A DNA stretch of 13,809 nucleotides, from positions 1 through 13,809 of the forward strand of contig CAZRXM010000025.1 of assembly GCA_964604045.1 (NCBI GenBank), read 5' to 3'. Both the position numbers and the translations under genes were made by a program. Numbering within the stretch: position 1 is the stretch's first letter; each line of letters starts with the position of its first letter. The stretch comes from DRVP01 sp964604045 (GTDB lineage: Archaea; Thermoproteota; Bathyarchaeia; Bathyarchaeales; Bathycorpusculaceae). Below the pieces are notes generated by a model. The model worked only from the letters and a program-made list of their open reading frames with translations, was not told where the DNA came from and searched no databases. Positions 1 to 5,346 of this stretch are shown piece after piece.

Positions 1-23
1 TCACCTTGCAAGCTCGCAAATCT

Positions 24-48
24 CATATAAAACAAGTCTAATTTATCT
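24..48 (+). promoter_or_regulatory. Candidate archaeal promoter of tRNA-Val
   Basis: Two AT-rich TATA-like elements lie upstream of the tRNA: CATATAAAAC at 24-33 and AATTTATCT at 40-48. An archaeal TATA box is normally centred about 26 bp before the start site. The second element would start transcription near 70, almost at the mature 5' end of the tRNA (72). The first would leave a leader of about 18 nt. Which is used cannot be decided from sequence. Nothing else is seen in bases 1-71. Confidence 0.4.
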
Positions 49-71
49 CTTCACACAAACACGTTGGGAAA

Positions 72-145
72 GGGCCGGTCGTCTAGCTGGTTAGGACGCA
101 GCCCTTACGAGGCTGAGGTCGCCGGTTCAAATCCGGCCCGGCCCA
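72..145 (+). tRNA. tRNA-Val (anticodon UAC)
   Basis: This is a complete 74-nt cloverleaf that reads GUA/GUG valine codons. The acceptor stem pairs 72-78 (GGGCCGG) with 138-144 (CCGGCCC), with discriminator A at 145. The D stem is 81-84 with 94-97. The anticodon stem is 99-103 (CAGCC) with 111-115 (GGCTG), enclosing the 7-nt loop CTTACGA with anticodon TAC at 106-108. The variable loop has 5 nt. The T arm is 121-137 with the TTCAAAT loop. All stems pair except for one G-T in the D stem. There is no intron and no encoded CCA, as is common in archaea, so CCA would be added by the nucleotidyltransferase. The 3' end lies only 18 bp from the stop codon of the convergent minus-strand operon. Confidence 0.97.
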
Positions 146-163
146 TTCTGATGAAATGTGGCT

Positions 164-937
164 TTATTTGATTACGTATGGGCTTCCAAAAAACTCTATT
201 AATGTTTTTGGCTTGAAGGCTTCAAGTTTTGTGTTTGGCAAGTGTTTGCCTATTTTTGGTATCAGTCCAACAGCGTCCGTTCCAATCTTGCAGACAATAG
301 CGTGCTCAAACAGCCCTAAAGGTTCTATTGTTATGATGTCGTTTTGGCATCTGGCATATTTTACGGCTTTTCGCACTTCTTGAACTGGGGCACCTATTAT
401 CAGAAGCCTGTCGAGCATGGATTTTATCCACTTTCTGTAGGTTGCCAACTGGGTTTCAGCTAGCTCTGCTTCGATGATGTCTCCGTTTAGATTAGTAACT
501 TTAACGGTGACTGGCAAGTCGTCTGAAAAGCCATATAGTTCAGCTATTTTTTGAAGGGCAATTTTTCTTCCGTCTGTAATTTGGGCTTGTAAGCGTTGCA
601 AGGATATTTTTGCGTATAACATTTTTGGATGGATCACGCCTATGTCGATGAAAACTTCTTCTCGGCTTTTCTCCAAGCTGACTATGTAGCCCTTTACGGA
701 ACAGAATTTTTTCAGATCCTTTATGCAGGTTGGGCTTAGACCAAACTCTTTTTCTAAAAGTTTTAGGGCAGCCTTTTCATCTTCACCGGAAAGAGCCACT
801 TGAATCCTGCTATGTGGGGTGATTTCAATGTTTTCCAGTTTTACGTTTAGCCCTTTGAGGAGTGTTTTAAAATGTTCTTCGGCGTAGGATAATTGGTTTT
901 CGTTGTAGACTTTTGAGGCAATTACGGCGGTGATCAT
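164..937 (-). CDS. DUF2110-like archaeal protein of unknown function
   Basis: A 257-residue soluble protein with no signal or membrane segment. It resembles, from memory, the archaeal DUF2110 family, which has no assigned function. The segment around residues 82-110 (GYIVSLEKSREEVFIDIGV followed by a basic helix) looks like an S1/OB-type strand pattern. The C-terminal part ends in a hydrophobic strand pattern (AIVCKIGTDAVGLIPKIG). The ATG overlaps the stop of the upstream HD gene as ATGA (934-937), with GGAG 7 nt before the start, so translation is probably coupled. It is last in the aMBF1-hflX-trm56-tfe-HD operon. The company it keeps suggests a role in transcription or RNA handling, but this is inference only. 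The family call is moderately sure; the function is unknown. Confidence 0.7.
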   Translation of the reverse strand: MITAVIASKVYNENQLSYAEEHFKTLLKGLNVKLENIEITPHSRIQVALSGEDEKAALKLLEKEFGLSPTCIKDLKKFCSVKGYIVSLEKSREEVFIDIGVIHPKMLYAKISLQRLQAQITDGRKIALQKIAELYGFSDDLPVTVKVTNLNGDIIEAELAETQLATYRKWIKSMLDRLLIIGAPVQEVRKAVKYARCQNDIITIEPLGLFEHAIVCKIGTDAVGLIPKIGKHLPNTKLEAFKPKTLIEFFGSPYVIK

Positions 938-1464
938 TTACAGTCTCCAATTAAGGTCTGCATTTCCCTGTGAAGCCTTTTAATCCTCGCTATGGCTTGC
1001 GGCGGCAGCTCTTTTGAAAACTTGCGTATAGTTTCTTCTATTGGAACCCTCTTTGAGCCCTCTACGAGTTTGTCCGCGTATGTTATTATCTTTTCTTCCA
1101 AAGTTTGTGGAGTGTAAACGTCTTTAGGCCACCCAAGCTTTTTGGCTTCTTGAGCTGTTATCCCGCCACCCACGTGCCTCTTTATTATGGCGATTATCGG
1201 TTCTGGTAAGCCATAGTTTTTTGCTATTTGCGCTCCAACAACGGCGTGATGGACGCTGTGGGTTTTTGACCTTCCAATGTCATGGAGGAGGGCGCCTATT
1301 TCAACAAGTTCAAGGTTAACTTTCACTCCTTTTTCAAGGCATTTTTTGGCTATTTCAACAGCTAGGTCTGCCACAGCCTCGCAGTGTTTTATAACGTTTT
1401 GGGGACACCCGCTTTCCCGCAAAATGTTTAAGGCTTGCTCTCTGGTTGGAAGTCTTTCACTCAC
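934..1464 (-). CDS. Small HD-domain protein (predicted metal-dependent phosphohydrolase)
   Basis: A 176-residue single-domain HD protein. The ligand series typical of the superfamily is present: H27, the H61-D62 pair in LLHDIGR, H72/H73, H97 and D131 in the YADK segment. A divalent-metal phosphohydrolase site therefore looks intact. It resembles the small archaeal HDIG proteins grouped as TIGR00295, whose substrate is not established; nucleotide or phosphodiester hydrolysis is the usual expectation. The start is GTG with AAGGA 5 nt upstream. The first 8 nt overlap the end of tfe, and its own stop overlaps the next gene as ATGA. Such tight packing argues for co-translation with TFE and the DUF2110-like protein. 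Confidence 0.85.
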   Translation of the reverse strand: MSERLPTREQALNILRESGCPQNVIKHCEAVADLAVEIAKKCLEKGVKVNLELVEIGALLHDIGRSKTHSVHHAVVGAQIAKNYGLPEPIIAIIKRHVGGGITAQEAKKLGWPKDVYTPQTLEEKIITYADKLVEGSKRVPIEETIRKFSKELPPQAIARIKRLHREMQTLIGDCK

Positions 1465-1969
1465 CCAGTTCCTTCCTCAACTGCTCAACTTTCCGCGTCA
1501 AAACTTTGACTATTTTCTCATTGTCATAGTGCATTAGGGGTTTGCCGCATCTTGGACACTTAAAGACGAGCTCAACAGCTTCTTCGAAGGGGACTCGTTT
1601 GCAGCCCGGTGTGTAGCAGTAGTAGAAGTCGTGGTTTTTCTCGTACTCCAGTCGAATGCTTAGTTTTTCGAAAACCTTCCGTTTTTGGCTAAGGATGAAG
1701 CCTTCAAGCTGGTCTGGTTGAAGTTTCCAGTGGAAAATGAACCATCCAGTTTTCGGGTCCCGTGTCCTTCTAAGGCTTACAAGCGAGTGGTCATAGAGCT
1801 TGTACAGAATTTTGCGCACATTGTTAAGTCTAACCCCCGTTTTGTTGGCTATCTCGTCATCTGTTATTTCGCCCGAATTTTTTAGTATCTCGATTACTTT
1901 AACAGCTTCTTCTTCACCTAGAGCCTCGGCAACCTTCATTAATGTAGCATCGTCAATCATTGACAGCAT
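1457..1969 (-). CDS. tfe: Transcription factor E, alpha subunit (TFE/TFIIE-alpha)
   Basis: This is the archaeal homologue of the TFIIE alpha N-terminal half. It helps RNA polymerase, TBP and TFB open promoter DNA. A winged-helix domain occupies roughly residues 10-85 (EITDDEIANKTGVRLNNVRK recognition region). A linker and a zinc ribbon follow, with C118, C123, C138 and C141 (C-x4-C, then C-x2-C). It ends soon after the ribbon, as usual for archaea. The start chosen is ATG at 1969, giving 170 residues, because AAGGG (1980-1976) lies 6 nt upstream. The reading frame extends to TTG at 2023, which would add 18 residues that are unlike the family and have no convincing Shine-Dalgarno site. A TATA-like box just upstream suggests it can be transcribed separately from trm56. 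Its last 8 nt overlap the HD gene. Confidence 0.93.
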   Translation of the reverse strand: MLSMIDDATLMKVAEALGEEEAVKVIEILKNSGEITDDEIANKTGVRLNNVRKILYKLYDHSLVSLRRTRDPKTGWFIFHWKLQPDQLEGFILSQKRKVFEKLSIRLEYEKNHDFYYCYTPGCKRVPFEEAVELVFKCPRCGKPLMHYDNEKIVKVLTRKVEQLRKELGE

Positions 1970-2008
1970 AACAGACCCTTTTCCATCAATAGAGCCGTCT
2001 GACAACCG

Positions 2009-2020
2009 TTTATTTATTTG
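2009..2020 (-). promoter_or_regulatory. Candidate internal TATA promoter for tfe
   Basis: On the minus strand, CAAATAAATAAAC (2020-2008) is a good TATA-like element in the short space between the trm56 stop (2032) and tfe. With the usual 26-bp spacing, initiation would fall near 1988. That leaves a leader of about 19 nt containing the AAGGG Shine-Dalgarno site and then ATG 1969. The fit supports both the promoter and the shorter tfe start. Confidence 0.5.
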
Positions 2021-2031
2021 CAAACGTTAGT

Positions 2032-2655
2032 TTAAATCTCTTTTCCGACTCCAGATCCAGAATCATTCTTTCTAATCACTTTTTTGCCTCTTTTCTGGGG
2101 AACTATCATGAGCTTTGCGTTTTCAAACGTTTTCGTAAGTTCTTTACCCTCGAAAAATCTATCCAGAAAGACCGCTAGGCTAGCGCATTCTGAGTGGGGT
2201 TGATTGCCTATAGCCACGTTAAAGTCGGAAATAGCTGGTGAGAAAAATTCTCCGGGAACCTTTTGGCTTCCAACAATGACCAAAATGTCTTTTCCAAGCG
2301 CCTTTATCCTCTTCATTACGTCGCTTGTCTCAATGTTCTCTCCATAAGCCGTGAGATGAACGACTATACCGCCCTTAGCTCTCCATTCATCGACAACCTT
2401 CCTCCAAGGGGTGCCCATCTCAAAATAGAAGGGGCCGCCCCAGTACTTCACCACCTTCTCCACCGTTGCCTTTATCTTTTCATCCTCTACGTCGGACAGG
2501 ATAAAGCCCGACGCCCCTAGGGCCCTAGCCGTTAAAGCCACGTGGGTTGTTAAACGTGCATCCCTTTTTGGCCTATGCCCCCATCTTAGGACGAATATTT
2601 TGGGCTTGTTTTCAGTGTTGGAAGCTTTCGATTTTTCCGTTAAGCTCTCTGACAT
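2032..2655 (-). CDS. trm56: tRNA (cytidine-56-2'-O)-methyltransferase Trm56
   Basis: A SAM-dependent SPOUT-class methylase that adds the 2'-O-methyl group to C56 in the T loop of archaeal tRNAs. The family's N-terminal motif LRWGHRPKRDARLTTHVALT is at residues 23-42. The trefoil-knot SAM-binding region covers IVGSQKVPGEFF (127-138) and VAIGNQPHSECASLAVFLDR (147-166). The 207-residue length suits the family, with a low-complexity N-terminal extension of about 17 residues before the first strand. The ATG at 2655 is supported by GGTGG just upstream. The first 44 nt overlap the 3' end of hflX in another frame, so the extension is encoded inside the GTPase gene and translation is probably coupled. 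The tRNA-Val at 72-145 carries the standard C at the equivalent T-loop position and is a plausible substrate. Confidence 0.93.
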   Translation of the reverse strand: MSESLTEKSKASNTENKPKIFVLRWGHRPKRDARLTTHVALTARALGASGFILSDVEDEKIKATVEKVVKYWGGPFYFEMGTPWRKVVDEWRAKGGIVVHLTAYGENIETSDVMKRIKALGKDILVIVGSQKVPGEFFSPAISDFNVAIGNQPHSECASLAVFLDRFFEGKELTKTFENAKLMIVPQKRGKKVIRKNDSGSGVGKEI

Positions 2656-3862
2656 GGTTCACCACCTTTTCGGCAAACCATGGAATTGCCTCAAAAACCA
2701 CATGGGCGGTGTCTCCCGTGTACCTTATTTCCTGCACATCTGCTCGGTTGAAGAGCCATGAAAGGAAGGACATGGCTTTGCTTGTCATCGGAAGGGTGAA
2801 AGATACCCGCGCATAGTTATGAAGGGTCTTAGTTATCTCTTCCTTCAACTGGTCTAGGTTTGTTCCATAGAGGGCTGATATGGGTACTGGTCTGGGGGCT
2901 TCACCCTTAAGCATGTTCATTTTTTCTTGAAGCTCCTCCTTGGAAATTAAGTCAATCTTGTTTAACGCCGTTATTATTGGGATGCCTGAAGCACCTATGC
3001 GGTTTATCGTTTCGAGGCATACTGAAAGCTTCTTTCTCACGGTTGCTGGAGGTTCGCTGACGTCTACGACGAGCAGTATTAGGTCTGAGTATATGGTTTC
3101 CTCAAGGGTTGAACGGAAAGCCTCAATAAGGGTTATAGGTAGACGGTCTATGAAGCCAACAGTGTCTGTTAAAAGGAACTTTTTCCGGGAGAACTTCACA
3201 AGTCTCGTTGTCGTGGAAAGGGTTGTGAAAAGCGCATTATCTACTGGAACCTCCTCTTCGGTTAGCGCTCTAAACAGTGAGCTTTTGCCAGCGTTTGTGT
3301 ATCCGGCTAGGGATATGGATGGAAAACCAAGTTCAGCCCGTCTTTCACGGTGAAGCATGCGTTTTCTTCTTATCTTCCTAAGTTTTTCCGTTATGGTTTG
3401 TATCTGTCTCTTAATGGTTTCATAGTAAACGTCCACTTCGTAAGCGCCGAGCCCCATGAAGCCTGGTTGCTCACCCATTTTAGCCAGCCTAACCTTCTCT
3501 TTCGCCCTAGCTAGCTCGTATTTAAGTTTGGCTAGCTGAATTTGCAGCTTCGCTTCTGTTGTGGAAGCTCTTCTTGCGAATATCTCCAGAATAAGCTGGA
3601 AACGGTCTATAGCCTCTACGCCTGTTTCTTTAGCTATGTTGTATGCCTGAACAGGTTTCAGCATGTTGTCGAAAATTATTTTTTTGGCACCCGTCGCCTT
3701 CACAAGTTCTGCGATCTCCTTAACCTTTCCATAACCAACTTGGTATCTTGGGTCTGGAGGTCGAACCTGCTCTACTTTACCTACAACGGTGTAACCTGCC
3801 GATTCAGCCAAGCTTTTAAGCTCATCCAATGTGGATGGTTCAGAGGGTCTGCGGCGCTGCAC
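2612..3862 (-). CDS. hflX: GTPase HflX
   Basis: A TRAFAC-class GTPase of the HflX family. Relatives bind the large ribosomal subunit and, in bacteria, rescue or split stalled ribosomes. Numbered from GTG 3862 (416 residues): the N-terminal HflX-specific domain is about 1-125, with the glycine-rich linker MGEQPGFMGLGAYEVD (129-144) and a coiled helix pair to about 178. The G domain has G1 GYTNAGKSS (187-195), G2 threonines near 213-219, G3 DTVGF (233-237), G4 NKID (301-304) and G5 SAL (329-331). A small C-terminal domain follows. The frame remains open a little upstream of GTG 3862, and the extra residues TKAIIVQ look like the missing first strand. A CTG at 3880 has GGAGG 7 nt upstream, so the true start may be CTG 3880, which would lengthen the protein by 6 residues. 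The gene overlaps trm56 by 44 nt. Confidence 0.93.
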   Translation of the reverse strand: MQRRRPSEPSTLDELKSLAESAGYTVVGKVEQVRPPDPRYQVGYGKVKEIAELVKATGAKKIIFDNMLKPVQAYNIAKETGVEAIDRFQLILEIFARRASTTEAKLQIQLAKLKYELARAKEKVRLAKMGEQPGFMGLGAYEVDVYYETIKRQIQTITEKLRKIRRKRMLHRERRAELGFPSISLAGYTNAGKSSLFRALTEEEVPVDNALFTTLSTTTRLVKFSRKKFLLTDTVGFIDRLPITLIEAFRSTLEETIYSDLILLVVDVSEPPATVRKKLSVCLETINRIGASGIPIITALNKIDLISKEELQEKMNMLKGEAPRPVPISALYGTNLDQLKEEITKTLHNYARVSFTLPMTSKAMSFLSWLFNRADVQEIRYTGDTAHVVFEAIPWFAEKVVNHVRELNGKIESFQH

Positions 3863-3876
3863 TATTATCGCTTTCG

Positions 3877-4401
3877 TCAGGTTTTCTCCTCCGCCTCTTT
3901 ACTGCCTAACTGTATCAGGTCTCCAAGGGTGAGGGGGCGGCTTGACTGCTTTGGGATAGGCGTCATCGGCACGTTTCCTTCAGAGGCTGGAACGAGGAGC
4001 TTTATCCTTAAGGCGTGTTCGAGCTTCGCTGCGAGCCTATTGTCTGGTCTTATTTTTCTGGTTTCAATCTTTTTGAGAACCGAAACTTTCTCGTTTATCC
4101 TTTTGCCAAGTTCTTCATGGGTTAACCCCAGTTTTTCCCTTGCTCTTCTAACACGCACGTCGTAATCGTCCACAAGTTCGAGGGAGGCCTCCTCAATTTT
4201 CTGAGGCTTGGTCGCAACGGAGGCTTTTTGCTTCGAAATTTTTGCCTCAGATTTCAATTGAGGCCGGGGTTGCGATTTGGGTTCCTCTTGGACTACTGTC
4301 CCATATTTGGCGCATGCACTGCACACTGTTAGTTTTGCTCCTTCAATCAATACCTTAACTGGTTTCCCTTGTATTTTCTTTCCGCAAACTTCGCAGCGCA
4401 A
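3877..4401 (-). CDS. mbf1: Archaeal multiprotein bridging factor aMBF1 (zinc ribbon + Cro-type HTH)
   Basis: A 174-residue homologue of MBF1. In archaea MBF1 associates with the small ribosomal subunit; in eukaryotes it bridges activators and TBP. From TTG 4401, the N-terminal zinc ribbon has C3-x2-C6 and C27-x2-C30. A charged Lys/Gln-rich linker spans about 38-72. A Cro/C1-type helix-turn-helix lies at about 79-134 (RRAREKLGLTHEELGKRI, then SVLKKIETRKIRPD). The start was moved to TTG 4401 because AAGGAG (4415-4410) sits 8 nt upstream and the product then begins MRCEVCG, as family members do. The frame runs open to 4524, but those 41 codons would cover the divergent promoter and overlap the opposite gene. 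It is first in the minus-strand operon, and its stop overlaps the proposed hflX CTG start region. Confidence 0.9.
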   Translation of the reverse strand: MRCEVCGKKIQGKPVKVLIEGAKLTVCSACAKYGTVVQEEPKSQPRPQLKSEAKISKQKASVATKPQKIEEASLELVDDYDVRVRRAREKLGLTHEELGKRINEKVSVLKKIETRKIRPDNRLAAKLEHALRIKLLVPASEGNVPMTPIPKQSSRPLTLGDLIQLGSKEAEEKT

Positions 4402-4479
4402 TTTGGGTTCTCCTTGTAGACCTTTAAAAACGTATATTGGTTTTGTTATGTTTATAGTTGTCGAAAAGGTGTCGTGGGT
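4402..4479. promoter_or_regulatory. Divergent promoter region between aMBF1 operon and PUA-NAC operon
   Basis: This 78-bp gap drives two operons in opposite directions. TATA-like elements are ATGTTTATAG (about 4448-4457), which reads CTATAAAC on the minus strand, and CGTATATTGG (about 4430-4439). The minus-strand reading of the first would start aMBF1 mRNA near 4424, with a leader holding AAGGAG. The plus-strand reading of the second would start near 4461, with a leader holding AAGGTG (4466-4471). The two core promoters therefore overlap, so the operons may compete or be co-regulated. The start sites are predictions only. Confidence 0.45.
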
Positions 4480-4950
4480 TTGGAGGATCCGCTTAGACGC
4501 ATAAGAAGTGTTGCAGATTATCAATTTGGAAAAGGCGTAGGCGAAAAACTGTTTCCAGAAAATGTGGAAATATCCTACTCAAAACGCACGGGTAGAATAC
4601 GCTACGTATACTTGGATGGAAGAAGGCTTGCAACTCTGCGCCCAACAGACGGCCTTTTTTCGCTAAGCATCGAGGGGGCAAAAAGGATTGTTGAAAATAA
4701 GGCTCCAGCCAGATATATGGTAACCATTAAAGACAGTGTTTCAAAGTTTGTAGCTGAGGGTGGCGATGTCTTTGCAATGCACGTCGTGAAAGCCGACAAA
4801 GAAATTCGCCCAAAAGACGAGGTCATAGTTGTTAACGAGAAGGGAGAGGTTCTGGCCGTTGGAAGAGCTGTTCTATCTGGCGATGAGATGACAGCCTTTA
4901 AGACTGGCGTTGCAGTTAAGGTTAGACGAGGCGTTTTGGAAGAGACTTAA
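4480..4950 (+). CDS. PUA-domain protein resembling the C-terminal part of archaeosine tRNA-guanine transglycosylase
   Basis: A 156-residue RNA-binding protein. Residues 5-70 (RRIRSVADYQFGKG, then YSKRTGRIR and LRPTDGLFSLSIEGAKR) match, from memory, the domain before PUA in archaeosine TGT. Residues 79-152 form the PUA domain (FVAEGGDVFAMHVV, EIRPKDEVIVV, GRAVLSGDEM, GVAVKVRRG). The catalytic TIM barrel is absent, so it is a stand-alone tRNA- or rRNA-binding module or half of a split enzyme. The start TTG 4480 is preferred because AAGGTG (4466-4471) lies 8 nt upstream; an in-frame GTG at 4474 is only 2 nt from it. The gene stands 43 nt before nac. Family assignment is fairly sure; the exact role is not. 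Confidence 0.85.
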   Translation: MEDPLRRIRSVADYQFGKGVGEKLFPENVEISYSKRTGRIRYVYLDGRRLATLRPTDGLFSLSIEGAKRIVENKAPARYMVTIKDSVSKFVAEGGDVFAMHVVKADKEIRPKDEVIVVNEKGEVLAVGRAVLSGDEMTAFKTGVAVKVRRGVLEET

Positions 4951-4993
4951 GTAGGAGAAGCCTAAACTAGGTTTGTGGAGATGAAAGCTATTG

Positions 4994-5344
4994 ATGCGTA
5001 GACGCATAAGCCCCCGCGAAGCCAGACGCATGATGCAGCGCATGGGCTTAAGCATGGATGCGATACCAGATGTGGAGCGAGTCGTAATAAAAACCAGCAG
5101 CAAAGAAATAGTCATCGAGAACCCAGAAGTTGCCGTCGTAGACATTCAGGGACAAAAAATGTTTCAGGTGGCTGGCGGTAAGATTACCGAGAAAACTGTT
5201 GAAAGGAAATTGACAATTCCGGAAGAGGACGTTAAGCTTGTGGCTGACCAAACAGGTAGGAGCTTGGAGGAGGCTAGAAAAGCCCTTGAAGAATGCGAGG
5301 GAGACCTTGCTAAGGCCATTTTATTGCTCCAATCTAAAGTTTAA
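4994..5344 (+). CDS. nac: Nascent polypeptide-associated complex protein (archaeal NAC)
   Basis: The archaeal NAC homodimer subunit, which binds emerging nascent chains at the ribosome exit tunnel. The 116-residue product has a basic, Met/Arg-rich N-terminal helix (RRRISPREARRMMQRMGL) suited to ribosome contact. A NAC beta domain follows at about 25-75 (VVIKTSSKEIVIENPEVAVV, GQKMFQVAGG). A C-terminal UBA domain lies at about 77-115 (PEEDVKLVADQTGRSLEEAR, CEGDLAKAILLL). Length and order are standard for archaea. ATG 4994 is immediately preceded in frame by TTG 4991; GGAG at 4977-4980 fits the TTG slightly better, so either could be used. It lies between the PUA gene and the kinase on one apparent transcript. 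Confidence 0.95.
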   Translation: MRRRISPREARRMMQRMGLSMDAIPDVERVVIKTSSKEIVIENPEVAVVDIQGQKMFQVAGGKITEKTVERKLTIPEEDVKLVADQTGRSLEEARKALEECEGDLAKAILLLQSKV

Positions 5345-5346
5345 AC

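Noticed and set aside
1..71. Possible 3' end of another gene at the window start
   Set aside because: No frame in either direction shows a recognisable protein tail, and the AT-rich elements fit a tRNA promoter better.
2940..3353. Open frame of 137 codons on the plus strand
   Set aside because: It is antisense to the HflX G domain, whose GTPase motifs prove the minus-strand reading.
3542..4165. Open frame of 207 codons on the plus strand
   Set aside because: It lies wholly opposite hflX and aMBF1, which have clear family motifs. Its protein is low-quality (Cys/Phe/Ser-rich, no domain) and has no ribosome-binding site.
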